Source of the DNA: Ulvibacterium sp965248315
GTDB lineage: Bacteria; Bacteroidota; Bacteroidia; Flavobacteriales; Flavobacteriaceae
DNA length: 64,000 nt
NCBI RefSeq assembly: GCF_965248315.1
Contig: NZ_CBDFIX010000002.1
Coordinates: 1,488,001-1,552,000, forward strand
Direction of reading: 5' to 3'
The position numbers were made by a program, and so were the translations under genes. The notes beneath the pieces are model-generated. The model worked only from the letters and a program-made list of their open reading frames with translations. It ran no database searches and was not told where the DNA came from. This document shows, in pieces, positions 52,249 through 61,502 of this stretch. How positions within the stretch are numbered: the stretch's first letter is position 1; each line of letters begins with the position of its first letter.

Positions 52249-52266
52249 ATTTGGTTTAAACCAAAT
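52249..52266. promoter_or_regulatory. Perfect 18-bp palindrome upstream of hmgA
   Basis: ATTTGGTTTAAACCAAAT is a perfect two-fold palindrome with no spacer. It is the longest perfect contiguous palindrome I saw outside repeats in this window and lies 205 bases before the hmgA start. A dimeric repressor site is plausible; no regulator gene is adjacent. Confidence 0.45.
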
Positions 52267-52471
52267 TTCTCCTGAAATCTACTTTCAAACCTACATTATC
52301 AATCTTTCGGAAATTGGATGGATTTCCATATAAATTTCCAGCTTTTGGGACATTTTTTAATGAGTATAATCAGTTGATTGTCAAATGTTTTAATAAAGTT
52401 ATAATTCTACAGGCCAATAAAGTAAACTGTGTTATTTATTGTATTTTTAAAAGAGATTAAAACCAGTAATT

Positions 52472-53629
52472 ATGCCATTGTATCACAAATTGGGCAAGAT
52501 ACCCCAGAAGCGTCATACTATTTTTAAAAAGGATGATGGAACCTTACATTACGAACAATTGTTCGGTACCATTGGTTTTGATGGAATGTCTTCCTTGATG
52601 TACCATTTGCATAGACCTACACAGGTCAAGGCCGTTCAAACGGCCATAGATGTTGCTCCCAAAGCGGCAGTGGAATATAACATTGCTTCACGATTATTGA
52701 AGGGTTTTGAAATACGACCCGAGGAGGATTATTTGGAAAGCCGGAAAACGATTTTATTCAATTCGGATGTCCACGTGGCTTTGGCCGCGCCCAAAAACTC
52801 GATTACCGACTATTTTTATAAAAATGTGGATGCCGATGAACTCCTTTTTGTCCATAGGGGTACAGGTACTTTGAAGACCTTTTTGGGGGAAATCCCCTTT
52901 GAATATGGAGACTACCTCTTAATTCCTCGGGGTATGATCTATCAAATCGAGTTTGATGATTTGGACAATAGACTACTAATTACAGAAAGTTACCACCCTA
53001 TTTATACGCCGAAACGTTACCGCAATTGGTTTGGGCAACATTTGGAACATTCGCCTTTTTGTGAACGGGATTTTAAGCTCCCCGCGAACTTACGGACCTA
53101 CGACGAAAAAGGTGAGTTTTTACTCAAGATAAAAAAGCAGGGACAATTGCACCATGTAGTTTATGCAACGCATCCTTTCGACGTAGTGGGCTGGGACGGC
53201 TATAATTATCCCTATGGGTTTTCCATCCATAATTTTGAGCCGATTACGGGACGGGTACACCAACCGCCCCCGGTACACCAGACTTTTGAGACCTCGGCAT
53301 TTGTGGTCTGTTCCTTTGCACCTCGATTGTATGACTATCACCCAGCGGCCATCCCAGCGCCCTATAACCATTCAAATATCGATTCCGATGAGGTTCTGTA
53401 CTATGTAGATGGAGATTTTATGAGCCGTAAGAACATTGATAAGGGATATATTTCCCTACATCCCGCCGGTATTCCCCATGGGCCGCATCCGGGCACCTAT
53501 GAAGCAAGTATCGGAAAGACCAAGACCGAGGAACTGGCTGTGATGATCGATACCTTTAAACCATTGCAACTAACGCAAACCGCTTTGGATATTGATGATG
53601 GAAAGTACTATAAGAGCTGGTTGGAATAG
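52472..53629 (+). CDS. hmgA: Homogentisate 1,2-dioxygenase
   Basis: The 385-residue protein matches the HmgA cupin family: N-terminal YHKLGKIPQKRHTIFKK, and iron-site regions PPVHQTFETSAF, PAPYNHSNIDSDEVLYYVDGD (His, then Glu) and HPAGIPHGPHPG. It opens the ring of homogentisate in tyrosine and phenylalanine breakdown, in the cytoplasm. It is shorter than the about 430-residue vertebrate type but typical for Bacteroidota. It converges with hutG with no gap between stops, so both amino-acid degradation routes are neighbours. No other tyrosine pathway gene is in the window. Confidence 0.9.
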   Translation: MPLYHKLGKIPQKRHTIFKKDDGTLHYEQLFGTIGFDGMSSLMYHLHRPTQVKAVQTAIDVAPKAAVEYNIASRLLKGFEIRPEEDYLESRKTILFNSDVHVALAAPKNSITDYFYKNVDADELLFVHRGTGTLKTFLGEIPFEYGDYLLIPRGMIYQIEFDDLDNRLLITESYHPIYTPKRYRNWFGQHLEHSPFCERDFKLPANLRTYDEKGEFLLKIKKQGQLHHVVYATHPFDVVGWDGYNYPYGFSIHNFEPITGRVHQPPPVHQTFETSAFVVCSFAPRLYDYHPAAIPAPYNHSNIDSDEVLYYVDGDFMSRKNIDKGYISLHPAGIPHGPHPGTYEASIGKTKTEELAVMIDTFKPLQLTQTALDIDDGKYYKSWLE

Positions 53630-54592
53630 CTAATTGAATTGCTGCCGTGTTACGTAATGGATAAGTGACGCCGCCAATTTAGCAGTACAATTATCAACAT
53701 CATATCTCGGATTCATCTCAGCAATGTCCACACTTATCAATTTTCGTGAAAGGAGAATTACCTTTAGACATTCCAGTACAATATCCGGCGAAAAGCCCAT
53801 GGGAGAGGCAGCACTGACCCCTGGAGCATACGCCGATGAAAATCCGTCTAGGTCAATAGTCACGTATAGGGCATCTACTTTGCCAATAAATGTTTGAAGT
53901 TCCCGTTCAACGGACTTCCAATATCGAAGATGAAAGCGTGCGTTTTCAATATAACCTACATCAAGTTTGTTTGCTGTTTGAAACAATACCTTGTCATTGG
54001 CATCCTTCCGGATTCCAAAACATAAATAGTTAAAGCTAGTTCCATCGGCTTTGCAGTCTTGGGCGATTTGGTAAAAAGGTGTACCAGAATTATTACCGTT
54101 GCCGTTATTGCGCAGATCAAAATGCGCATCAAAATTGATAATACCTATGGACTTGTTTCCGTTCAAAAACTTTTTGATACCTTGGAAATGTCCATAGGCC
54201 ATATCATGACCTCCACCCAGTAGAACGGGAAATATACTGTTCTTTAAAAGTTGGGAGACTTTTATTGAAAGTAGATCTTGTGATTCTTCCATGTCTTCAT
54301 CCGCACATGAAATTGAACCTATATCCAATAACTTTGTATCCGGATTCAGATGATTGGGCATCTTCCCTAATTGCTTTCGAATGGCATCCGGGCCTTGTGC
54401 AGCCCCAATCCTTCCTTGGTTTCGCCTTACCCCTTCATCACAGGCATAACCTAGTATCGCAATGGTTTTTGAAGTAGTGTCTGGAACGATTGAATCCAGA
54501 TCCATACATTTTACGATTTCATGCAGGTACAGGTTTTTACCGGATTTTCTTCCTGTCCAAATTTCGGGATTCGTTGGATTGTAAACAGGCAT
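53630..54592 (-). CDS. hutG: Formimidoylglutamase (arginase family)
   Basis: The 320-residue protein has the arginase-family manganese motifs GGGHDMAYGHF, INFDAHFDLRN and IDLDGFSSAYAPGVSA. In the hut context it converts N-formimidoyl-glutamate to glutamate and formamide, the last step of histidine breakdown. It lies two bases after hutU on the same strand, so the operon is hutH-I-U-G. The arginase fold alone would also allow agmatinase; the neighbours decide it. Confidence 0.93.
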   Translation of the reverse strand: MPVYNPTNPEIWTGRKSGKNLYLHEIVKCMDLDSIVPDTTSKTIAILGYACDEGVRRNQGRIGAAQGPDAIRKQLGKMPNHLNPDTKLLDIGSISCADEDMEESQDLLSIKVSQLLKNSIFPVLLGGGHDMAYGHFQGIKKFLNGNKSIGIINFDAHFDLRNNGNGNNSGTPFYQIAQDCKADGTSFNYLCFGIRKDANDKVLFQTANKLDVGYIENARFHLRYWKSVERELQTFIGKVDALYVTIDLDGFSSAYAPGVSAASPMGFSPDIVLECLKVILLSRKLISVDIAEMNPRYDVDNCTAKLAASLIHYVTRQQFN

Positions 54593-54594
54593 AG

Positions 54595-56598
54595 TTAATC
54601 GAACAATTTTTCAAGTATTCCGTCTTCCACCAAATGGGGTATGGTAACCTTTAACTCTGGAGTGCGCTCCATTTCGCGCTGAATGGCAAAAAGTGCCTCC
54701 TTGTTCCGAGCCCAAGTTCTTCGGGCGATGCCATTGTTTACATCATAAAATAACATGTTTCGAAGATTTTTTGAGGCTTCCTCAGAACCATCGAGCACCA
54801 AACCAAATCCTCCATTGATGACTTCGCCCCATCCAACACCCCCGCCATTATGGATGGAGACCCAAGTAGCCCCTCTAAAACTGTCACCGATAACATTGTG
54901 TATGGCCATATCCGAAGTAAATTGGCTTCCATCATAGATGTTACTGGTTTCCCGAAATGGAGAATCCGTTCCGCTGACATCATGATGATCTCTTCCTAAA
55001 ACAACGGCTGCTGAAATCTCACCTTTTTTTATAGCGTTGTTAAAAGCCTCCGCTATTTTAACCCTGCCCTCTGCATCGGCGTATAGAATCCTAGCTTGGG
55101 AACCAACGACCAATCGGTTCTGATCTGCCTCGGAAATCCATTGGATATTGTCCTGCATTTGCTGCTGGATTTCCTCCGGGGCATTCGACTTGACTTTCCG
55201 CATTTCCTCCAAGGCCAAGGCATCGGTTTTTCGGAGGTCAGCGGGATTACCAGAAGTACAAACCCATCGGAATGGTCCAAAACCATAGTCAAAACACATA
55301 GGTCCTAAAATGTCCTGAACGTAGCTGGGGTATTTGAAATCAATGTTGTTGTCCGCCATTACTTTGGCTCCCGCGCGGGAAGCTTCCAGTAAAAAGGCAT
55401 TTCCATAATCGAAGAAATAGGTCCCTTTTTGGGCATGTTGGTTTATGGCATCTACCTGTCGTCGAAGCGATTCATGTACTTTTTCCATAAAAAGGGTAGG
55501 GTTTTCGGCCATTAGTTGGTTGGATTCCTCAAAACTACACCCAACCGGATAATAGCCACCCGCCCATGGATTGTGCAAAGAAGTCTGGTCGGAACCCAAG
55601 TGAACAAAAATGTTCTCCGTAAAGAAACGTTCCCATACATCTACAACGTTTCCAATATAGGCCAGCGATACGGTTTCACTATTCTTTTGGGCTTCCTTGG
55701 TACGTGATACTAGCTCATTAAGATTATCAATTAACACATCTACCCAGCCTTGATCGTATCTTTTTCTGGCGGCAGCCGGATTTACTTCCGCGCAGACAGT
55801 GATACATCCCGTAATATTTCCAGCTTTGGGCTGGGCGCCGCTCATTCCACCAAGTCCTGCAGTCAGGAATATTTTTCCTGCTGGATTTTCATCTTTTTGT
55901 AGCACTTTCCGAAAAGCGTTCATGACCGTAATGGCCGTACCATGTACGATTCCCTGAGGTCCTATATACATATAGGAACCTGCGGTCATCTGTCCGTATT
56001 GGGTGACACCAAGGGCATTGTATTTTTCCCAATCATCCGGTTTGGAGTAATTGGGAATCATCATCCCGTTGGTAACAACTACTCGAGGAGCTTCCTTGGC
56101 GGATGGAAAGAGTCCCATAGGGTGACCCGAGTACATATGCAGGGTTTGTTCTTCCGTCATAGTGGCCAAATAGTGCATGGTTAAAAGGTACTGCGCCCAG
56201 TTTTGGAAAACCGCACCATTGCCACCATAGGTTATCAATTCTTCAGGATGTTGAGCAACTTTGGGATCCAGATTGTTCTGGATCATCAACATGATGGCTG
56301 CCGCCTGTTTTGTTTTCGCCGGGTACGCCTCTATGGGTCGGGCAAACATTTCGTAGTCTGGCTTAAAGCGATACATATAGATCCGGCCATGGGCCTTTAA
56401 CTCCTCGGTGAATTCCTTGGAAAGTTCGGAATGCCATGATTTGGGAAAATAGCGCAAGGCATTGCGTACGGCCAATTTCTTTTCTTCCAAAGACAGGAGA
56501 TCCTTCCGTTTGGGAGCATGATTCGCATCTTTTGAATAGTCCCCTTTAGGAGGAAGTTTTGTGGGGATGCCCTGAAGTATTTGTTCTTTAAAGGTCAT
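54595..56598 (-). CDS. hutU: Urocanate hydratase
   Basis: The 667-residue enzyme shows the NAD-site and core motifs of urocanase: LITYGGNGAVFQNWAQYLL, TAGLGGMSGAQPKAGNITG and VCTSGNPADLRKTD, where the cysteine is the catalytic region. It converts urocanate to imidazolonepropionate. It is about 100 residues longer than E. coli-type urocanases, with the extra sequence mostly before residue 110 and near 270-330, a form I know from Bacteroidota. Gap to hutI is 89 bases and to hutG two bases. Confidence 0.95.
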   Translation of the reverse strand: MTFKEQILQGIPTKLPPKGDYSKDANHAPKRKDLLSLEEKKLAVRNALRYFPKSWHSELSKEFTEELKAHGRIYMYRFKPDYEMFARPIEAYPAKTKQAAAIMLMIQNNLDPKVAQHPEELITYGGNGAVFQNWAQYLLTMHYLATMTEEQTLHMYSGHPMGLFPSAKEAPRVVVTNGMMIPNYSKPDDWEKYNALGVTQYGQMTAGSYMYIGPQGIVHGTAITVMNAFRKVLQKDENPAGKIFLTAGLGGMSGAQPKAGNITGCITVCAEVNPAAARKRYDQGWVDVLIDNLNELVSRTKEAQKNSETVSLAYIGNVVDVWERFFTENIFVHLGSDQTSLHNPWAGGYYPVGCSFEESNQLMAENPTLFMEKVHESLRRQVDAINQHAQKGTYFFDYGNAFLLEASRAGAKVMADNNIDFKYPSYVQDILGPMCFDYGFGPFRWVCTSGNPADLRKTDALALEEMRKVKSNAPEEIQQQMQDNIQWISEADQNRLVVGSQARILYADAEGRVKIAEAFNNAIKKGEISAAVVLGRDHHDVSGTDSPFRETSNIYDGSQFTSDMAIHNVIGDSFRGATWVSIHNGGGVGWGEVINGGFGLVLDGSEEASKNLRNMLFYDVNNGIARRTWARNKEALFAIQREMERTPELKVTIPHLVEDGILEKLFD

Positions 56599-56650
56599 TC
56601 TTGGTTCTTTTTACGCTTTCTTTAAATACTGGACATTCGTTCTATTTCCC

Positions 56651-56690
56651 CTTCATACTTCGTACCTCGTATTTCTTACTTCCTACTTCA
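56651..56690. repeat. Degenerate GAAGTA/TACGA low-complexity repeat between hutI and hutU
   Basis: The minus strand here reads a run of variants of GAAGTANGAAGTA and ATACGAGGTACGAAGTATG, at the end of hutI. Similar diffuse AGACTTGAGATACGAGAC sequence lies at 40511-40532 after the SafE-like gene. Such intergenic runs recur in flavobacterial genomes; no function is known to me. Confidence 0.4.
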
Positions 56691-57947
56691 ACCCTTATGT
56701 CTATCAGAAATCAGTTCTCCGTTTTTCCACACCATACACGGTTTTAAATTTCCTTGATTATAGAGAATTTCAGAATAGTTGGTTGTATGGAAAACGGCAA
56801 GATCGGCCAAAAAACCCTTGGCCAATTGGCCCCTATCCGATAGATTAAGGGCCGCTGCGGCACGAAAAGTTATGCCCGCCAATACTTCCGCATTGGACAA
56901 TTTTTCGAAAGCGCCTAGAATGGCAGCCTGGGTCAGCAAATCCCCCATTGGGGCCGATCCCGGATTATGGTCGCTGGCAATGGCCAAAGCTCCACCCGCA
57001 TCCAAGATTTTTCGGGCGGGAGTAAAATTACAGCCCAGTCCTAATGAAGCTCCCGGCAGTGCAGTGGCAATGACATTACTTTTGGCCAATAGTTCAATTT
57101 CTTTTGGAGTACTCGCCTCAAGGTGATCCGCACTGAGCGCATCAAACTGAATAGCAACTTCGCTACCACCTGTAGAGAATTGATCGGCATGGACCGTAAT
57201 ATCAAAACCCATTTCCCGGGCTTTTTCAAAGTAAGGCCCGATTTGCTTTGCAGAATAGGCATTTTCTTCAATAAAGGCATCAATACGATGGGCTAAACCT
57301 TCTTTCTTAAGTTTAGGGAAAAGTACATTTCCAATCTCTGCCAGATAATCTTCTTCACCTCCCTTATAATCTTTAGGAAGCATATGTGCCGCCAAGCATG
57401 TCGGTATTAAATCTATGGGAAGGATTTCGTTGGCCTCCTTGATGGCATATAGCATTTTAAGTTCCTCCGCTTGAGACAGCCCATAACCACTTTTAACCTC
57501 CAATGTGGTTGTTCCATTTTTAAGATGGCGTCGGGCAAGTTTAACCGTATGTTTTACAAGTTTATCTTTTGTGGCCTTTCGGGTTTGGGTCACCGTATCC
57601 CAGATACCACCGCCGGCCTGGGCAATTTCTAAATACGTCTTTCCTGAATTTCGCAACGCATAGTCATTGGCCCGGGAACCTCCATAGCATATATGTGTAT
57701 GGGCATCTACCAAACCGGGCAAACAAACATGGTCGCCCTCCAAACGAATGATTTCCGTGTTGGTTTCCTTGAAATCCTTAAATAACTCAGAAAACTTTTT
57801 TATGGAATGAATTTTATTATCCTCGACTAGAATCCCGGCTTCGGTTATAACAGCTAGTTTAATATCTGGAATAGCACCCTTTAAGGGCAATCCGGTCATG
57901 GGTACCACTTGTCTAAATGGACCGATAAGTTTGGTTAAACCTGTCAT
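56688..57947 (-). CDS. hutI: Imidazolonepropionase
   Basis: The protein has 419 residues from ATG 57947, placed one base after the hutH stop; a TTG at 57962 is in frame but overlaps hutH. It is an amidohydrolase with the metal motif LVDAHTHICYGG, then GLSQAEELKMLYA, DITVHADQFSTGG (second metal His) and ASDHNPGSAPMGDLLTQ. It opens the imidazolone ring to N-formimidoyl-glutamate. It is co-transcribed with hutH upstream and, across 89 bases, hutU downstream. Confidence 0.95.
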   Translation of the reverse strand: MTGLTKLIGPFRQVVPMTGLPLKGAIPDIKLAVITEAGILVEDNKIHSIKKFSELFKDFKETNTEIIRLEGDHVCLPGLVDAHTHICYGGSRANDYALRNSGKTYLEIAQAGGGIWDTVTQTRKATKDKLVKHTVKLARRHLKNGTTTLEVKSGYGLSQAEELKMLYAIKEANEILPIDLIPTCLAAHMLPKDYKGGEEDYLAEIGNVLFPKLKKEGLAHRIDAFIEENAYSAKQIGPYFEKAREMGFDITVHADQFSTGGSEVAIQFDALSADHLEASTPKEIELLAKSNVIATALPGASLGLGCNFTPARKILDAGGALAIASDHNPGSAPMGDLLTQAAILGAFEKLSNAEVLAGITFRAAAALNLSDRGQLAKGFLADLAVFHTTNYSEILYNQGNLKPCMVWKNGELISDRHKG

Positions 57948-57948
57948 T

Positions 57949-59529
57949 TTAGTATTCTTCAAATTCCTCGGAATAAGGAGTGTCCAAGGACATGTTCTTC
58001 TTTTTCCGTGTTCTTTCTATAATGGTTATCAAGAACTTTGATCGTATCAACTCGATTCCGATATCAATATCTTCTGCAAAAACCCTATCCTCCTTTGCAA
58101 AGGCTACTACTTTGCGGACTTCCTTATGGATTTCATCCAACAAAATCCCTGATTTTAACGGCTTTCGAAATTCGAATGCCTGTGCAGCGGTCAGTAATTC
58201 AATCGCCAAAATCTTTTCCACGTTTTCCAGGACCTGCAGTGCTTTTCTTCCAGAGATGGATCCCATACTTACATGGTCTTCCTGTCCCAAGGAGGTAGGG
58301 ATACTATCGGCACTTGCGGGAAAGCACAATCCCTTGTTTTCGCTGGCCAAAGCCGCAGATGTGTATTGCAAGATCATATAACCCGAATTGATACCTGTGC
58401 CCGCCATTAATAATTTGGGAACCCCAGGGCTATTGCCTTCCAAGGCCAAATAGATTCTCCTGTCCGAAATATTGCCGAGTTCGGAAGCCGCAACACAGGC
58501 ATAATCCAAAGCCATGGCTAAGGGCTGGCCATGAAAGTTGCCTCCACTTATGGTCAGGGATTCTTCTATAATGACTGGATTATCCGTAACCGCATTCAAT
58601 TCTGTCTCCAGTAGTTCCTTTAAATGTAACCATGCATTTCGTGAAGCGCCATGTACCTGCGGAATGCAACGAAGGGAATAGGGGTCCTGTACCCGTTCGC
58701 AATCAATATGGGCTTCCATGATTTCCGAACCTTTGAGCAATCGTTTTACCCTTTTGGCCACATGTATGTTTCCCTTGAAAGGGCGTAGGGCGTGCAACTC
58801 GTTATAAAAGGGCTTAATGGATCCCTGTAGGCCTTCTATCATCATGGCCCCTATGATATCCGCCTGGGCCAAACAAGCGTGCATTTTTTCAATTACCATA
58901 ATAGCATGGGCAGCTATAAATTGTGTTCCGTTGATTAATGCCAACCCCTCTTTTGGGCCCAGTTGCAAGGCCTTCAACCCCTCTTTTTTAAAAAAAGCGG
59001 AAGTGTCCAAAACCTCTCCTTTATAGGTTATTTTTCCCAATCCGATCAAAGGAAGAAAAAGATGGGCCAAAGGAGCCAGATCGCCGGATGCGCCTACAGA
59101 GCCTTGAGAGGGAACCACAGGAATTACATTATTTTCTATATGCCAAAGGATTCGATCTATAGTGGTCTCTGCGATCCCGGAATACCCTTTGGCAAGTGAA
59201 TGCAATTTTAACACCAACATTAATTTGGCAATTTCCGTATCAATAGGTAATCCAACACCAACCGCATGACTTTTTAAGATATTGGATTGCAGTATTTTGG
59301 TTTCCTCCTTGGAGATACTGGTGGTACACAATGGCCCAAACCCTGTATTAATACCATATACTGGATGGCCGTGCTCCACAATGGTATGCACGATTTTTTG
59401 ACTTGCCCTAAGCTTGGCTCTCGATTCCTCGGGAATTTCACCGATGATTTCACCTCTAACCAGGTCAAGGGCAATGCCAGCTGTAAGATGTTCTTGGCCA
59501 AAAAGGAATTTTTTTGATTTCGATGCCAT
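57949..59529 (-). CDS. hutH: Histidine ammonia-lyase
   Basis: The 526-residue protein shows the MIO-forming Ala-Ser-Gly in SQGSVGASGDLAPLAHLFLP (near residue 150) and family stretches HGHPVYGINTGFGPLC and QVHGASRNAW. It removes ammonia from histidine to give urocanate, the first step of the hut operon. It is the first gene of the operon; a TACATTTA -7 candidate lies just upstream at 59551-59558. Length is normal for the family. Confidence 0.95.
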   Translation of the reverse strand: MASKSKKFLFGQEHLTAGIALDLVRGEIIGEIPEESRAKLRASQKIVHTIVEHGHPVYGINTGFGPLCTTSISKEETKILQSNILKSHAVGVGLPIDTEIAKLMLVLKLHSLAKGYSGIAETTIDRILWHIENNVIPVVPSQGSVGASGDLAPLAHLFLPLIGLGKITYKGEVLDTSAFFKKEGLKALQLGPKEGLALINGTQFIAAHAIMVIEKMHACLAQADIIGAMMIEGLQGSIKPFYNELHALRPFKGNIHVAKRVKRLLKGSEIMEAHIDCERVQDPYSLRCIPQVHGASRNAWLHLKELLETELNAVTDNPVIIEESLTISGGNFHGQPLAMALDYACVAASELGNISDRRIYLALEGNSPGVPKLLMAGTGINSGYMILQYTSAALASENKGLCFPASADSIPTSLGQEDHVSMGSISGRKALQVLENVEKILAIELLTAAQAFEFRKPLKSGILLDEIHKEVRKVVAFAKEDRVFAEDIDIGIELIRSKFLITIIERTRKKKNMSLDTPYSEEFEEY

Positions 59530-59550
59530 TCGGACTATATTTCAGGACCC

Positions 59551-59558
59551 TAAATGTA
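59551..59558 (-). promoter_or_regulatory. -7 candidate for the hut operon
   Basis: On the minus strand TACATTTA reads 59558 to 59551, matching TAnnTTTG except for the last base, 21 bases before the hutH ATG. It lies back to back with a divergent element at 59564, so the two promoters interleave. Confidence 0.4.
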
Positions 59559-59563
59559 TTCAT

Positions 59564-59571
59564 TAAGTTTG
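59564..59571 (+). promoter_or_regulatory. -7 candidate for the nitroreductase gene
   Basis: TAAGTTTG matches TAnnTTTG exactly and lies 21 bases before ATG 59593. Transcripts would have a leader of about 15 bases. Confidence 0.45.
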
Positions 59572-59592
59572 ATATTGTTAAATATATAACAT

Positions 59593-60150
59593 ATGATCTT
59601 CGATTTGATAAAAAAGAGACGTTCGGTATTTCCGGTTCAATATAATTCCAGCCCAATTGCCAAATCTGATATTGAAAAAATCCTGGAGGCCGCCAACTGG
59701 GCCCCGACCCATAGAAAGACGGAACCCTGGCGATTTAAGGTACTGCTTGGCGAATCCAAACCACGATTGGGTCAATTCCTGTCCAAAAAATATCAGGAGA
59801 CCGAGGCAAGCCCTAAACAGATCAAATTCAAAAAACTTTTGGAGAACCCCAGAAGGGCAGGAGCAATAATTGCTATTTGCATGCAACGGGATCCAAAGGA
59901 AAGTTTACCGGAATGGGAGGAAATAGCCGCTACGGCAATGGCTGTACAGAATATGTGGCTCTGTTGTGCGGAAATGGGAATCGGTTGCTATTGGAGCTCA
60001 CCCGGTCTAATACAATATATGGGAGAATTTCTGGAGTTAAATGAAGGGGAAAAGTGTTTGGGCTTTTTGTATATGGGATATTATGATGAAGAAATTCCCG
60101 AACAGACCAGGACACCTATAGCAGAAAAAACGGTATGGCTCGAATACTAG
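59593..60150 (+). CDS. Nitroreductase-family flavoprotein
   Basis: The 185-residue FMN protein opens with IFDLIKKRRSVFPVQY and AANWAPTHRKTEPWRFKV, both typical of the nitroreductase fold. The later stretch AVQNMWLCCAEMGIGCYW is the usual FMN/helix region. It should reduce quinones or nitro compounds with NAD(P)H in the cytoplasm. It is divergent from hutH and stands alone. The true substrate is not predictable. Confidence 0.9.
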   Translation: MIFDLIKKRRSVFPVQYNSSPIAKSDIEKILEAANWAPTHRKTEPWRFKVLLGESKPRLGQFLSKKYQETEASPKQIKFKKLLENPRRAGAIIAICMQRDPKESLPEWEEIAATAMAVQNMWLCCAEMGIGCYWSSPGLIQYMGEFLELNEGEKCLGFLYMGYYDEEIPEQTRTPIAEKTVWLEY

Positions 60151-60165
60151 ATCCTAGATTTAGGC

Positions 60166-61485
60166 CTATTCCATTTTGTAGTTATATACACCTCCAGCTT
60201 GCTTTAGGACAAAGCTCTTTTCATCGGGTGTAAATTCTATTCGCACCCCGGCCTTCGCAAACTCGAATATGTCCTTTTCTACGGCTTCCATAGGGAAGGA
60301 TGGTTGCCCGGTAGCTTGGCCAAAAAGAGTAGTGCCGTCCTTGGTTATTGTAATCTTTAATGGAAGTTGCTCACTGGTATAGATGCCAAGATACTTGTCC
60401 AAATCTTTCGATTGTACTTTGATAGTTTTAAAAGTAGGTATCTCAAAAGGCTTCCCATAATACGCGCTTAATACGGCAATGATGATATCGTTATTGGCAT
60501 AGCGATTGCCATTGGAAGTTAGGGCTACTGAAACTTTATCTTCAGGCATGTACCCCAAGACGGAGGTAAATCCATCTATTCCACCATTATGGCCATATCC
60601 ACTTTTATTGTGGAAGGGTACCGGAAAAATACCCATGCCATAACCATCGGAAATGGTTTTCATCTGGTAGAGGCTTTTCATGGAAATCAATGTCCCCTCA
60701 AAAAGGGCATGTATGAAGGTATTTAAATCGGTTGGTGTGGAGACCATAGCACCTGCCCCTAAGGGGATGGACATATGGGTTTCATCCTTTTTTTTCCAAC
60801 CTTTTTCGTAGGTGTAGGAATGGGCTTCGTTATGGTCTAAATTGATCCGACCTCCCACATAGGTACTTTTTAGGCCCAGGGGTCCGGTAATGTTTTCGGA
60901 TACAAGCTCCGAATAGGTCTTCTTTAAGACATCCTCTAAAATAAATGTCAACAGCACATAGTTGGAGTTACTATACTGAGCCCTGCTATCAGGATTAAAG
61001 ACGCTTCCACCATCTCGGATGATTTCGAGGAGTTCGGCCCTTGTTTTGGGTTCGATATCCCAATCTTGGTAATCGGGGCGGCTTGTAAAACTATGGATGC
61101 CGCTTCTGTGGTTTAACAGATTGGCAATGGTGATTTGATCACTATTTTCGACTTTGGGAAAATAGGCGTCGATTGTCTGATCGAGCTTTAGTTCACCAGT
61201 TTCCACGGCCTTAAAAACAAGTACCGAGGTAAACATTTTGGTTATAGAGCCAACCCTGTATTTGGTGCCTGTAGTCGGTTTTAGGTTGTTTTTTACATCC
61301 CTATATCCAATAGCCTTGGCGTATATAGTTTCACCTTCATGCGAAAGGGCTAAACTTCCCATAAAACGGTCATTAACCTCCAAGGTGTTAAAAAGGCTAT
61401 CCAGTTTAGCGGAATCAATCTGCTGTGAAACCCCGTACAAAGAGATAAGGCTGGCTAGTAAGAGTGTCAGGAAGTTTTTTTGCAT
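60166..61485 (-). CDS. Exported serine hydrolase of the beta-lactamase (class C) family
   Basis: The 439-residue protein has a Sec signal (MQKNFLTLLLASLISLYGVS). The SxxK nucleophile motif is SITK (Ser80, Lys83), followed by the Y-x-N motif YSNSNY near residue 164 and HNGGIDGF in place of KTG. A C-terminal lipocalin-like domain of about 100 residues follows. Such proteins are often D-aminopeptidase or esterase relatives of AmpC, not true beta-lactamases. It lies next to a blaI-type regulator but is separated by the DUF456 gene and reads the opposite way. Confidence 0.9.
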   Translation of the reverse strand: MQKNFLTLLLASLISLYGVSQQIDSAKLDSLFNTLEVNDRFMGSLALSHEGETIYAKAIGYRDVKNNLKPTTGTKYRVGSITKMFTSVLVFKAVETGELKLDQTIDAYFPKVENSDQITIANLLNHRSGIHSFTSRPDYQDWDIEPKTRAELLEIIRDGGSVFNPDSRAQYSNSNYVLLTFILEDVLKKTYSELVSENITGPLGLKSTYVGGRINLDHNEAHSYTYEKGWKKKDETHMSIPLGAGAMVSTPTDLNTFIHALFEGTLISMKSLYQMKTISDGYGMGIFPVPFHNKSGYGHNGGIDGFTSVLGYMPEDKVSVALTSNGNRYANNDIIIAVLSAYYGKPFEIPTFKTIKVQSKDLDKYLGIYTSEQLPLKITITKDGTTLFGQATGQPSFPMEAVEKDIFEFAKAGVRIEFTPDEKSFVLKQAGGVYNYKME

Positions 61486-61502
61486 ATCAGAAGTTTGAGA
61501 TA

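Larger units (their letters stand above)
52112..52471. other. Spacer with a small RNA candidate and an 18-bp palindrome
   Basis: The 360-base gap has no protein gene. It contains a promoter-hairpin-terminator arrangement at 52149-52230 (listed separately) and a perfect palindrome at 52249-52266. Between 52270 and 52471 I see only A/T-rich sequence that probably holds the hmgA promoter, without a clear -7 element. Confidence 0.6.
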
